In this document: piece after piece, positions 17,018 to 26,063 of the stretch
Layout: each line of letters starts with the position of its first letter
How positions within the stretch are numbered: the stretch's first letter is position 1
DNA from: Oscillospiraceae bacterium
GTDB lineage: Bacteria; Bacillota; Clostridia; Oscillospirales; Acutalibacteraceae
Reading direction: 5' to 3'
Assembly (NCBI GenBank): GCA_031280825.1
Contig: JAITGE010000012.1
Coordinates: 32,991-96,990 of the forward strand
DNA: 64,000 nucleotides
Program-made: the position numbers and the translations under genes
The notes under the pieces: generated by a model
What the model was told of the DNA's origin: nothing
Seen by the model: the letters and a program-made list of their open reading frames with translations, nothing else
The model's database searches: none

Positions 17018-17047
17018 AAAAAAAGCAGCCCGGCAAAGCCGAACCGC
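17018..17047 (-). terminator. Terminator of the AbrB-type regulator gene
   Basis: Read on the minus strand, a 10-bp stem (17047-17038 with 17034-17025, including three G-U pairs) has a three-base loop. It is followed directly by seven Ts, 20 bases after the gene's stop codon. Confidence 0.85.
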
Positions 17048-17066
17048 TCTCACGATTGCTTGGTGT

Positions 17067-17336
17067 TTACTCGCCTTCCACCTGCTGCACAATAATCTTA
17101 TCCAAATTATCAATGCAGTGACGGCAGATTTTATAGCCTGCATATTCAATCATGCCATCTGAGCTGCCACAGAAGGTGCAAGCCGGCATGTGCTTGCGCA
17201 AAACGATGCGATCGCCCTCCATTGATATTTCCAGCGCATCCTCTTTGTCGTTTACCTTGAGCATTTTGCGGTATTCCTTTGGAATAACAATCCGTCCAAC
17301 CTCGTCGATGCCTCTCACAATCCCGGTTGTCTTCAT
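17067..17336 (-). CDS. AbrB/SpoVT-family transcription regulator with CxxC zinc finger
   Basis: The 89-residue protein has an N-terminal SpoVT-AbrB swapped-hairpin DNA-binding domain (MKTTGIVRGIDEVGRIVIPK, residues 1-20, then EYRKMLKV). A short C-terminal segment carries two CxxC pairs, CTFC and CRHC, spaced 17 residues apart, which likely bind zinc. This two-part layout is common in Clostridia and regulates transition-state or sporulation genes as a dimer or tetramer. Start 17336 is preceded by AAAAGGGG; the longer frame adds a non-conserved basic stretch. The leader is about 70 bases, with a TATACT at 17415-17410. Confidence 0.9.
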   Translation of the reverse strand: MKTTGIVRGIDEVGRIVIPKEYRKMLKVNDKEDALEISMEGDRIVLRKHMPACTFCGSSDGMIEYAGYKICRHCIDNLDKIIVQQVEGE

Positions 17337-17568
17337 CTTTCGCGCCCCTTTTCTTTTGTCGTAATTTGGTTGTTCTGCCAATTTTGCGCATTAACTGGTT
17401 AGCTTTGACAGTATACCATATATTGCGACAAAAATAAAGACTTTTTAAGCGCAAAATTCAACAAAGATTTCGGTTTCATTTTTGTGCAAATAATACAATT
17501 AGCTAAAGCGCTAACGTGTTATCGCGCAAAATTATGGAATATGCTGGTTTTTTCCCATCCATTCCCTG
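17337..17568. other. Intergenic region upstream of the AbrB gene
   Basis: AT-rich and non-coding. It contains a minus-strand TATACT (17415-17410) with only a weak -35 (TTTATT) for the AbrB gene. I see no terminator for the YfcC-type gene that ends at 17569. Confidence 0.5.
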
Positions 17569-19068
17569 TCAATTCCCGTATTCGATTTTATCCGCCAAAA
17601 ACAGCAGAGCAGCCGAGAGCGCGAAAAGCGACAGCAGCAGCTTCCAGCTCCAGCGCAGGAACTTCCCGTAAGACACGTTGATCAGCCCGATCGCAATCAT
17701 CATGATGCCGCTGGTTGGATACAGAACATTGCAAATGCCGTCGGCAAGCGAAAAATCCACCACAAGCGCCTGTCGGCTCAACCCCAAAAGATCCGAAAGC
17801 GGCAACAGGATAGGCATAATCAAGAACGCCTTCGCCGTTCCCGAGCCAATAAAAAATTCCAGCGCGGCAACGACCGCAAAAATCACCAGCAGCACGGGGT
17901 ACGGTCGCATTCCCGCAACATTCTCATAAATCGCGTGCAGAACCGTGTGCAGTATTTTCCCCTCCCGCAGCAGGAAGGTGATGCTCATGACAAATATAAG
18001 CAGCGGCGCAATGGGTGCAACGGTCTTCACGCCCCGCCAAAATGTGCCCGCCAAGGCACGCCCGCGCAGCCCCGCCGCGCGCCCTGCCAAGACACCGCCA
18101 AGCGTGAAAAGCAGCGCCATGCTCGCCATAGGCAAATTGCCCAGCGCGGATTTAACGCCCGCAGGCACAAAGGGTAGCGCCTGCGCACCCAAGCTCAGCG
18201 CCGCGCAAACCAATACGCCGGAAATGCAGCCCACGAACAGCTTCACTGCCTTGAGCAGCGCGGGATTGTCCGCGCGGGCATCCGCCATGCTTTCGGCATA
18301 ACGTGCGCGCAAGCCACAATCGCTTTGGTACGTAAGCGATTTTTCGGGGTGCTCTTCCACCCGCTTAGCGTGCAGGCATAAAAAGAGCAGCAGCACGCCG
18401 TAAAATGCAGCAAACACCAACAGCCGGAACGCCGTGCCGGAAAACAGCGGCAGCCCCGCCATCGTCTGCACCACAACCACGTTGAAAGGATTAAACGTCG
18501 CCGCGGAATATCCCATCGCCACAGCGATAAGGCTAATACCCAACCCCGTAAGGGAATCCCAACCCAGCGCAAGCGCAATCGCCGCCGAAATCGGCACCAG
18601 GGTAATGCTCTCCTCCAAAACTCCCACAACAGAGCCAAGCGCCATGCTTACCAGCGTTATGAGTGCCAGGAGCATATATTTGCGCTTTTCAAATTTCCGC
18701 ACGACGGAACGCATCATCGCCGCCAGCACAAGGCTCTTTTCCAGAACCATAAACGTGCCGCCCACCAGCGTTATAAAAAGCAGAATCGCCACGCCGGTGA
18801 CCGCGTCGCCGGAAAGGAATACTTCCGCGGGCGCGGTAAACGTGCGCCAAAAAGGCAGCCTTTCGTCGGGTAATTTCCGGTATGTACCGTTGATGATCGC
18901 GCCCTCTGCATCCATGGCATATTCGCCGCGCGGCACGATTTGCGTGAGCGTACCCGCAAAAAGCAGGATTGCAAAAAGCAGTGCCGTGATAAGCAATATG
19001 GTCTTCTTGTTGATCTTCAGCGCCGTCTCGCTGCCGACGCTCTGTGTCGGCTTGTCCAATGGTACCAC
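17569..19068 (-). CDS. YfcC-family membrane transporter
   Basis: The 499-residue protein has about 12 membrane helices and the C4-dicarboxylate/basic-amino-acid ion-transporter (YfcC/DcuC) layout. An N-terminal helix ends in LTQIVPRGEYAMD, the hallmark of this family. LGSVVGVLEESITLVPISAA follows, then AMGYSAATFNPFNVVVVQ and, near the end, FFIGSGTAKAFLIMPILLPL and YPTSGIMM. The substrate cannot be told: relatives carry dicarboxylates, arginine/ornithine or peptides. The start is either GTG 19068, very close to GGAGG, or TTG 19059 at a better distance. It lies just behind the glycosyltransferase gene. Confidence 0.85.
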   Translation of the reverse strand: MVPLDKPTQSVGSETALKINKKTILLITALLFAILLFAGTLTQIVPRGEYAMDAEGAIINGTYRKLPDERLPFWRTFTAPAEVFLSGDAVTGVAILLFITLVGGTFMVLEKSLVLAAMMRSVVRKFEKRKYMLLALITLVSMALGSVVGVLEESITLVPISAAIALALGWDSLTGLGISLIAVAMGYSAATFNPFNVVVVQTMAGLPLFSGTAFRLLVFAAFYGVLLLFLCLHAKRVEEHPEKSLTYQSDCGLRARYAESMADARADNPALLKAVKLFVGCISGVLVCAALSLGAQALPFVPAGVKSALGNLPMASMALLFTLGGVLAGRAAGLRGRALAGTFWRGVKTVAPIAPLLIFVMSITFLLREGKILHTVLHAIYENVAGMRPYPVLLVIFAVVAALEFFIGSGTAKAFLIMPILLPLSDLLGLSRQALVVDFSLADGICNVLYPTSGIMMIAIGLINVSYGKFLRWSWKLLLSLFALSAALLFLADKIEYGN

Positions 19069-19077
19069 ATCCTCCGT

Positions 19078-20193
19078 CTATAGTAAGGCTTCGATTTCCC
19101 GCATCCGCGCATCCATACTGAATTGGTTGCCGCGCCGCACCGCGCCTTCGCGCAGGGCTTCCCGCTTCCCCGGGTCGCTTAACAAGCTGCGCAGCGCATA
19201 CAAAAGCGCTTCCTCGCCCGGCTTGCAGAGCACCCCGCAGTCTTCGCCGCCCAACACCTCACGCATACCCGCGCAATCCGTCGCACAAACAGGAACACCC
19301 AACACCAGCGCCTCCGCCGCCGCCGTGCTGAAGCCCTCCGCACGGGACGCCGAAACGTACAAATCCGCCCCCCGCAGCGCCGGATACGGATTTTCACAAA
19401 ATCCGCACAAACGCACACAAGCATCCAAGTGATGTTCGCAAATGAGCGATTCCAGCGCAGAACGCTCGTTCCCCTCGCCTAAAATCAAGAGCGAAAACGT
19501 GTGGTTCTCCGCCCGCAATTGCGCGCAGACGCGCAGCAAGCAATCAAAGCCCTTCACCGGCGCCAACCTGCCGGTCGCTATCACGCGAAGAACGTCGCCG
19601 CCCGGGTACGCCATATCCGGCAGCGCCTCTGCCGCGCGGGCACGAATGGCTTGTGCATCAATGGGATTGTATTGCACGACCAAGCCGGGCAAAGAACCGA
19701 ATTTTTGCGTGAACGCGCCGCGCACATGCTCCGAAACGCAAAACACACCGTCAAAGCGTTGATACGCGCTGCGGTGGCTGTTCTTCGAACGGTAGCGTGC
19801 GTCCGCATGCGGGTGCGCGATCGGATCAGTGTGCACCCATGCCAAGCGCGTGCGTTTGCGCGGCGCGCCGGAAATAACGCGTGTCGCCAGCCCCTCAACG
19901 AATGCAATTTCCGTGTCAAAACACCCGCGTACAAACAGAAAATGCGCCAAACGCGGCGGCAGCTTCACCAAAGCGTGATAGCGCGCGCGATATAAAAGTC
20001 CGCCGACACGCCCAAACACACTGCGCACGCAAACGCCACTGCGGACGATGGCGTCCCAATATACCCCGCCCGCGCTTACAGATAATACCGTCACATCAAA
20101 ACGCGCTTTATCGATGTGCCTGCAAATATCCGTCAGGATTTTTTCCGCACCGCCGCCGCCCAAGCTCTCCACAAAAAATAAAATTTTGCGCAA
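19078..20193 (-). CDS. Glycosyltransferase, GT4 family
   Basis: The 371-residue GT-B enzyme starts with RKILFFVESLGGGGAEKIL, the N-terminal glycine loop of GT4 enzymes. The C-terminal domain contains VIATGRLAPVKGFDCLL, LLILGEGNE and SASRAEGFSTAAAEAL, which holds the EX7E-type nucleotide-sugar site. It probably adds a sugar to a cell-surface glycan or lipid. The start is TTG with GAGGTG eight bases before. It follows the broken serine hydrolase by 37 bases and precedes the YfcC transporter by 9, so the three look co-transcribed. Confidence 0.88.
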   Translation of the reverse strand: MRKILFFVESLGGGGAEKILTDICRHIDKARFDVTVLSVSAGGVYWDAIVRSGVCVRSVFGRVGGLLYRARYHALVKLPPRLAHFLFVRGCFDTEIAFVEGLATRVISGAPRKRTRLAWVHTDPIAHPHADARYRSKNSHRSAYQRFDGVFCVSEHVRGAFTQKFGSLPGLVVQYNPIDAQAIRARAAEALPDMAYPGGDVLRVIATGRLAPVKGFDCLLRVCAQLRAENHTFSLLILGEGNERSALESLICEHHLDACVRLCGFCENPYPALRGADLYVSASRAEGFSTAAAEALVLGVPVCATDCAGMREVLGGEDCGVLCKPGEEALLYALRSLLSDPGKREALREGAVRRGNQFSMDARMREIEALL

Positions 20194-20230
20194 CGCCTTT
20201 TCACCTCAAATTCGGGCGTGTCAGCACACC

Positions 20231-21838
20231 CTATTTCATTACGCCAAAATGCATCGGTTCGGTCACAAAAGCAATTTTGCGCAGGGTATTGCTCATCAGC
20301 TGCCCGATCATCGGGTTCGGCATCATTTCGCCCACAAAGCGGCTGATATACGCCCCCACCCGCGCCGCGCTCGGCGAACTGCGCGGCAGCATCCGCACCA
20401 GATCTCCCTTGAACACGAAGGTCAAACGGCGTTCCGCAACAGATTCCAACGGGCGGATCCAAACGTGCAAGCGCTCGCTGCCCTCCCAGGCCGCGGTGCA
20501 AGCGACCGTGAAGTCAATCCCCCCCAAGAGGATCCTGCACTTGCGCGGCTTACCGTCCATACCGCAAAGCACAGTGTTGCGCTCCTTGCCCTCCGACCAG
20601 CTAAATTTGAGGGTATCCCGCTGAAAACGCAGCCGCGCATGGTTGATATGCCCCGCCTTCTCCGCGCTCATAAAAAATACGGACAGCGGCATCATGCTCA
20701 CAGGATAACCGAACAATTGCGGTATCGCCTGCGGCGCTTGGTTGAATTCGATCATCCGCCCCTCAATTTTGCGCTCCAACGCCTTGTTTCGCGGCGTTTG
20801 ATACAACACCGGCAGCGGCGGCAGCGTGAGCGCCCTATGTGCGGGCGCGGTTTCCGGCGTTTCGCCTTCCTCCATAAAGATGCCCGGCAAATGACGGGCA
20901 AGGCAATCCATGGTGCGGTCGGCAAATATTTCGCCGCCGGTTGTGACGACCACCGCTTCCTGCGCAGGGAACACCATCCCCAGCTGCGAAAAAACCCCGT
21001 CCGCACGGTACGAGCCAGGCTCGTTGTTCATCCAAAAACAGTAGCCGTAGCCGGCGTGGCTGTGTTCGTCTGTTCCGTGACTCTGCGCCTGCTTCCGCGT
21101 CGCCAAACCAATCCAATCAGCGGGGATCACCTGTTTACCGTCATATACCCCACCCTGCTGGCAGCAAAGCATAAGCTTGGCGAAGGCTTCCGTAGTCAAA
21201 TACAATCCCCAACCGCCGCTTTCTACGCCGTTGGAATCACTTTCCCAAAACGGACGCGGGATGCCCAGCGGCGCGAACAAGCGCGGCATGAGATAATCCG
21301 TGACACTTTCGCCACAAACCTTATGCAAAATTGCACAAAGCACATAGCAATTCTCGTTACAGTAGTTCCATCCCTCGCCGGGCGCGTATTGCCACTTTGC
21401 CTCGGCAAAATCCGCCAGCCAGCGGTTTTTAGATTTATCCGCCATCGGGCTGGGAATTTTGCCCGCCGTCATGCTCAGCAAGTGATGTACCGTCAGCTTT
21501 TCCAGGGTTTCATCCGACGCCGCCCCGCGCAGCTCCGGCAACAGATCCACCGCGCGTGCGTTGACAGTGAGCCGCCCCTCGGCAACCGCAAACCCCACCG
21601 CCATTGCCGTGACAGATTTGCTTACCGAAAACATCACGTGCGGGTGTTGCGGCGCTTAAGGTGCACGAAAATGCTCGAAAGCCACCACGCCGCGCCGCAG
21701 CACCATGATCGAATGCAGCTCCAAGCCCTCCTTGACCGCATCCTCCAGCAGCCGCGCCACGCGGGCGGCGCTGACCCCCGCCATTTCCGGGCTTGCCGCA
21801 CGGGGCAGGCTCGCTATTTTTGTGTTCTGCGCTTGCAT
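20231..21838 (-). pseudogene. Serine beta-lactamase-like hydrolase, broken by one in-frame stop
   Basis: A class C beta-lactamase-related (Pfam Beta-lactamase) gene of about 535 codons starts at ATG 21838 with GGAGG upstream. It reads ...VVAFEHFRAP, then TAA (21656-21658), then APQHPHVMFSVSKSVTAMAVGFA in the same frame. SVSK holds the catalytic SxxK, immediately after the stop. Later come YCNENCYVL (the YxN-type motif) and VVVTTGGE. About 160 C-terminal residues form an extra domain. The stop stands where relatives usually have tyrosine, so TAT/TAC to TAA is the likely change. A restart at the ATG 21637 would lack a ribosome site. It could also be a sequencing error or recent inactivation, since no other damage is seen. 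Confidence 0.85.
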
Positions 21839-21863
21839 AAAGTCGCACCTCCAAAAAATATTT

Positions 21864-21902
21864 AAACAAATGTTTGACATTTAAAAACATTTGTGTTATA
21901 CT
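21864..21902 (+). promoter_or_regulatory. lexA promoter with two LexA (SOS) boxes
   Basis: TTGACA (21874-21879) and TATACT (21897-21902) are 17 bases apart. AAACAAATGTTT (21864-21875) overlaps the -35, and AAACATTTGTGT (21885-21896) fills the spacer. Both fit the Gram-positive GAAC-N4-GTTC box in a degenerate form. Their position predicts autorepression of lexA, and perhaps repression of the divergent hydrolase gene. Confidence 0.75.
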
Positions 21903-21933
21903 GCTACCAACAAAACTCGAAAGGATAAATGCC

Positions 21934-22530
21934 ATGAAAGGTCATACCCTGAACAACACCCAGCAGCGCGTCTATGAATTCCTTGTGGAAAAAACACAGG
22001 ACGGCGTACCGCCCTCCGTTCGCGAAATCGGTAACCACGTAGGGTTAAGCTCCACTTCCTCCGTGCAGGCAAATCTCGATGCGCTGGAAAAATACGGTTA
22101 TATCACACGCGATCCCATGCACAAACGCTCCATCCGCATTGCCGGGCAAGCGCGGCAAACGATGCAGGTGCCGCTGCTTGGCACCGTCACCGCCGGGATG
22201 CCCATCCTCGCCGTGGAACAAATCGAATGCTATCTGCCCTATAACGGTCCTGTCGCGCGGGATAAATCCCTGTTCGCCCTGCGCGTGAAGGGGGAGAGCA
22301 TGATTAACGTTGGAATTTACGACGGCGACATTGTGTTCATCGAAAAAACGCCCCACGCCCGCAACGGCGATATTGTTGTTGCGCTGGTGGAGGAGGAAGC
22401 CACTATCAAAACCTTCTACAAAGAAAGCGGACACTATCGCCTGCAACCGGAAAATGACTGCATGGATCCGATTTTCTGCGACGAAGTCGTGATTCTCGGC
22501 AAGCTCGTTTCGCTGCTGCGCTATTATTGA
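21934..22530 (+). CDS. lexA: LexA repressor
   Basis: The 198-residue SOS repressor has an N-terminal winged helix (GVPPSVREIGNHVGLSSTSSV). The self-cleavage site Ala-Gly is in GTVTAGMPI (about residue 85). The catalytic serine is in KGESMI (about residue 122) and the lysine in EATIKTFY (about 160). RecA-stimulated autocleavage would relieve repression of DNA-repair genes. AAGGAT precedes the start at 21934. The last bases overlap the convergent murD gene by seven, with no terminator between. Confidence 0.96.
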   Translation: MKGHTLNNTQQRVYEFLVEKTQDGVPPSVREIGNHVGLSSTSSVQANLDALEKYGYITRDPMHKRSIRIAGQARQTMQVPLLGTVTAGMPILAVEQIECYLPYNGPVARDKSLFALRVKGESMINVGIYDGDIVFIEKTPHARNGDIVVALVEEEATIKTFYKESGHYRLQPENDCMDPIFCDEVVILGKLVSLLRYY

Positions 22531-23831
22531 CCAAGAAGAGCGATGCATTCCAAAAAGTGCGCCGCCTTTTCCTCGAAATCCTTGTAACGGTTGTAGCTGG
22601 CGGCGGCGGGTGACAGCAGGCAGGTCTTCCCCTGTGCGGTTTTTTCCGCCGCGCTTCGCACGGCTTGCTCCATCGTTTCCACAATAACCACATTTTTATT
22701 GTTGCTTCGTTTTTCAAGCAGCTTTGCGATGCTGTGCCCTGTTTCCGGCATACAAATAAAATTTCGCACCGAAGAAGCCAGCAACTGCACGGCAAAATTC
22801 TCGTAGTCCAGCCCGCGATCCAGCCCGCCAAAAATGAGCGTATCCACATTTTCCAGGGTCGCAATATCCATCATCACACCCTGCGGAATGGTGCAAATGC
22901 AATTGTCTACCCAAGCAATACCGCCGACACGGCTGACCGTCTCCAACCGGTGCGGAACTCCCTGAAAATCCGTAACCGCGCGGCGAATGCCCTCCTGCGT
23001 CGCACCCAAGCGCAATGCCGCCACCGCCGCAAAAAAAATGTTTTGCTGGTTATGCCGCCCCCGCAAGCGCGCATTCACGCCGCAAAGCGACTGCAAAAAT
23101 GGATTTTCGCGCCCCTCGTCCATGCCAACGGGCAGACGTTCACCCTTGCAGTCCGCAAGCTGCGCAAGCGCAACAAGCGGCTGCTCTGCCGTATAAATGA
23201 ACGCATCCCCCTGCTTCTGGTGACGGCAAATGTTCGCCTTGGCTGTTGCGTACCCCAAAAAGCCACCGTCATAATGCTCCAGATGCTCTTCATACAGGTT
23301 TGTCCAAACCGCAACCTGCGGCGAGGCGGCTGTGAACTCCAATTGGTGCGAGGAAAGCTCAATTACCGCAATTTTACCCTCCATTGCATCAATTGCATCC
23401 AGCACCGGGCGCCCCATATTTCCCATCAAGCGCGCCGGAATTCCGGATGCCGTCAGCATGTCATAAAGCAGCGTCGCGGTTGTTGTTTTCCCCTTTGAAC
23501 CTGTCACGCCCGCCTTTATGCATGGCGCATAGCGCAAAAATAAATCCGTTTGGCAGCTCACCTGTATGCCGGGCGGCAAAGCAACGCCGCGCAGGGAAAT
23601 TCCCGGCGATTTCAACAAAAAATCGCACTGCGTCAAGATCTCCAGATAGCCTTCTCCCGTGAGCAGCCGCACATGCGAATCGTCCACCTGAAGCGGCGCG
23701 CTGTCAGCAATCAGGAGCATCTTTTCCGGGTACAGCCGCCGCAAAAACGCATAGCTGGAACGCCCCTCTCGCCCAAAGCCCAGCAATCCAACCGTCCTAT
23801 GCGCCAGCAACCCCCGCAATTTCTCCAACAA
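22524..23831 (-). CDS. murD: UDP-MurNAc-L-alanine glutamate ligase (MurD2-like)
   Basis: The 435-residue Mur ligase has the P-loop GVTGSKGKTTTATLL (about residue 109), the family ELSSHQLE motif and NLYEEHLEHYDG. It adds glutamate to UDP-MurNAc-L-Ala in the cytoplasm. The C-terminal domain entry reads NCICTIPQG where common MurD enzymes have DSKATNP-type sequence, so it is divergent. It begins at TTG 23831 inside the end of murL (35-base overlap) with AAAGGA upstream. Adjacency to murL suggests it is the MurD2 type that attaches L-glutamate rather than D-glutamate, as described in Xanthomonas. That specificity is inferred, not visible. The end overlaps lexA by seven bases. Confidence 0.88.
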   Translation of the reverse strand: MLEKLRGLLAHRTVGLLGFGREGRSSYAFLRRLYPEKMLLIADSAPLQVDDSHVRLLTGEGYLEILTQCDFLLKSPGISLRGVALPPGIQVSCQTDLFLRYAPCIKAGVTGSKGKTTTATLLYDMLTASGIPARLMGNMGRPVLDAIDAMEGKIAVIELSSHQLEFTAASPQVAVWTNLYEEHLEHYDGGFLGYATAKANICRHQKQGDAFIYTAEQPLVALAQLADCKGERLPVGMDEGRENPFLQSLCGVNARLRGRHNQQNIFFAAVAALRLGATQEGIRRAVTDFQGVPHRLETVSRVGGIAWVDNCICTIPQGVMMDIATLENVDTLIFGGLDRGLDYENFAVQLLASSVRNFICMPETGHSIAKLLEKRSNNKNVVIVETMEQAVRSAAEKTAQGKTCLLSPAAASYNRYKDFEEKAAHFLECIALLGQ

Positions 23832-25200
23832 ACGCTTTCATCCTTTCTAGCGCAGTCTCAAATTCCTGCGGCACAGCATGCACCGCGCGAAAATCGCGCA
23901 GCAAGCCCGCGCAGCGTTCCGGTGTAAGTCGGCATTCCGGCGGAGCTGCTTGCAAAAGCGGCGGCGGTGATTCTCCCATCTGCTCAAAACGCAACAGCGT
24001 TAAGGTCAGCGCCGCGCGAGCTTCCTCTACCGTGCCAACACACTCAAAGGGCTTTGTGCACCGCAGCCCCAATAGCCCGCGCAATTCCTCCGCCAGCGAA
24101 GGCTTCGCGCCCAAATCGCTTCCAAAAATCCTCACAAGCTCCTTTTGCGAAAGAAAAGGCGACAGCATAAGCCAGACAAACAGACACTTCGCGCACCTAC
24201 CGCACCAAGCATTTGCTTTGCTGCCCACGTTGCAGCTTCGGAATCCCGCATGAAACTGCGGCAATGCCGCAAAGCGGCAGGCAATTTGCAGCTCGTGAAA
24301 TGGGCGCAGCAAGCTAAAATAGCACAGCGGCAACCCAAAGTACTCTCCAATATAACGGTTCATATCCTGCTCAAAAGCGTAGGATTTGGAATACTGATGG
24401 TTGACCTCCGTGCCCGGAACGCTGGCTTCATCCGCACTGGCTTCATTTGAAAGCACAATATTCTCTGCTCCCACCAAATGCGCGCAGTATAGCCCCAAAA
24501 ACGCGACAACCGCTGAAAACGGCGTGTGTCCGTTCCAATAGCCTTCCGTGTTCAGCCGCAAAAGCGCCGGATCAATCGTACGCTTTGCCCGCAGCATCTG
24601 CTTCGGCGCAAAACCTGCCGCCGCAAAGGTCGCACCGCGAGCCGGCTGGTCGTTCACGGCAAAGCCCATGAGCGGCGTACCGGCGGCACGGAGCAATTCC
24701 AACGTCACACAAGAATCCTTGCCGCCGCCAACCGGTACAAGCGTTCGCACCGCGCCGCTGCGGAATGGCGCACTCTGCTCTGCGGCTGCTTCCGAGAAAT
24801 CCGAACGCAAACACACAAAATCGGCTTCATTCGTTTCGATACCATTACGATAAAAAAATTCACCTAAGCCGCCAAGCCACAACCGCTTCCACCAAGCGAC
24901 ATCCTCCGGCGCGATTGCACCACAATGCACCAAAACCTCCGGCGGGCAAACACATTTCCAATAACTGATGGCTTCCACCAATCCCAGCGCAAAAGCAATG
25001 CGCCGCGCCACCACACCGTTCGGGTCGTTCAAGATGTGCAAATTCTCCGTAAAAACAACGGTTTCCGGATGAAATTCGCAAAGGTGATCAATCGCGAAAT
25101 CCCAGCGCAACCGCAGTAAGCCGGGTTCCTGCGCAACACGGAAACCATTGTAGTGAAACACAGGATGCCGATTGCGCCACATCGCAAAACGCCCATCCAT
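23797..25200 (-). CDS. murL: UDP-MurNAc-L-Ala-L-Glu epimerase (MurL-like)
   Basis: The 467-residue cytoplasmic protein carries the ATP-pyrophosphatase-like loop LVPVGGGKDSCVTLELL (about residue 155), followed by GFAVNDQPARGATFAAAG. Further along are ENIVLSNEASADEASVPG, VNHQYSKSYAFE and a cysteine-rich NAWCGRCAKCLFVW. I recall this set, with GGGKDS, as that of MurL, which epimerises the terminal L-glutamate of UDP-MurNAc-L-Ala-L-Glu using ATP. Such a step replaces glutamate racemase. Its start overlaps the folD stop (TGATG), and its end overlaps murD. The MurL-MurD neighbourhood is the same partnership as in Xanthomonas. An uncharacterised PP-loop enzyme is the alternative. Confidence 0.82.
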   Translation of the reverse strand: MDGRFAMWRNRHPVFHYNGFRVAQEPGLLRLRWDFAIDHLCEFHPETVVFTENLHILNDPNGVVARRIAFALGLVEAISYWKCVCPPEVLVHCGAIAPEDVAWWKRLWLGGLGEFFYRNGIETNEADFVCLRSDFSEAAAEQSAPFRSGAVRTLVPVGGGKDSCVTLELLRAAGTPLMGFAVNDQPARGATFAAAGFAPKQMLRAKRTIDPALLRLNTEGYWNGHTPFSAVVAFLGLYCAHLVGAENIVLSNEASADEASVPGTEVNHQYSKSYAFEQDMNRYIGEYFGLPLCYFSLLRPFHELQIACRFAALPQFHAGFRSCNVGSKANAWCGRCAKCLFVWLMLSPFLSQKELVRIFGSDLGAKPSLAEELRGLLGLRCTKPFECVGTVEEARAALTLTLLRFEQMGESPPPLLQAAPPECRLTPERCAGLLRDFRAVHAVPQEFETALERMKAFVGEIAGVAGA

Positions 25201-26063
25201 CAGGCGTCCCCCTGCGCAAGCTTTGCCGCTCGCAGCGTATTTTGCATCAGCATGGCAATGGTCATCGGCCCGCAGCCGCCGGGCACGGGCGTAATCCACG
25301 CCGCTTTTTCCGCAACGGTGTCAAAATCCACATCCCCACAAACCTTACCGTCAGACAAACGGTTCACGCCGACATCCACTACCACCGCGCCTTCCTGAAC
25401 CATATCCGCCGTAACGAAACGCGGCTTGCCAACCGCTACAATCAGCACGTCCGCGCGGCGTGTGATTTGTGCCAAAGCCTTTGTGCGCGAGTGACAAATC
25501 GTCACCGTTGCGTCTGCCGCCAACGCCAGCAACGCCATTGGCTTGCCAACAATATTGCTGCGCCCCAGCACCACAACTTCTTTGCCCGCCAATGGAATCG
25601 CCGCATCGCGCAGCAATTCCATTACGCCCATGGGCGTGCAGGGCAGAAATTGCGGCATACCTAAGCTGAGTAGCCCCGTGTTATACGGGTGAAAAGCATC
25701 CACATCCTTGCCCGGTGAAATCGCCCGCTGAACAGCGCTTTCATCATAATCATAGCCCTTTGGCAGCGGCATTTGGCAAAGAACCCCATGCACAGAAGCA
25801 TTCGCGTTCAGTTCTTCAACACGCGAAAGCAGTGCCGCCTGCCCTGCGTGCACCGGCAGCTTGAATTCCAACGAATGAAAGCCAACCTGCTCGCAAGCAC
25901 GATGCTTGTTGCGCACATAAATCTGCGAAGCAGGGTCTTCGCCCACCAAAATCACCGCCAAGGTTGGCTGCGAACCTCCGCTGGCAACAAGCTCTGCGGT
26001 TTGCGTCGCAACGCTCCCCAAAGCCTTTGCCGAAACCGCTTTCCCGCTCAAAAGATTCGCCAT
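25200..26063 (-). CDS. folD: Methylene-THF dehydrogenase/cyclohydrolase
   Basis: The 287-residue bifunctional enzyme interconverts methylene-, methenyl- and 10-formyl-tetrahydrofolate. The family motifs are present: IYVRNKHRACEQVG with the catalytic lysine (about residue 56), QMPLPKG, GKDVDAFHP, VVLGRSNIVGKPMA for NADP, and ITPVPGGCGPMT. The last of these has cysteine where valine is common. ATG 26063 overlaps the lgt stop as TGATG, and the folD stop overlaps the murL start the same way, so these genes are translationally coupled. It has no evident promoter of its own. Confidence 0.97.
   Translation of the reverse strand: MANLLSGKAVSAKALGSVATQTAELVASGGSQPTLAVILVGEDPASQIYVRNKHRACEQVGFHSLEFKLPVHAGQAALLSRVEELNANASVHGVLCQMPLPKGYDYDESAVQRAISPGKDVDAFHPYNTGLLSLGMPQFLPCTPMGVMELLRDAAIPLAGKEVVVLGRSNIVGKPMALLALAADATVTICHSRTKALAQITRRADVLIVAVGKPRFVTADMVQEGAVVVDVGVNRLSDGKVCGDVDFDTVAEKAAWITPVPGGCGPMTIAMLMQNTLRAAKLAQGDA

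Noticed and set aside
20048..21865. 605-codon plus-strand open frame
   Set aside because: Lies opposite the glycosyltransferase end and the serine hydrolase pseudogene. The translation is rich in Arg, His and Gln and shows no domain.
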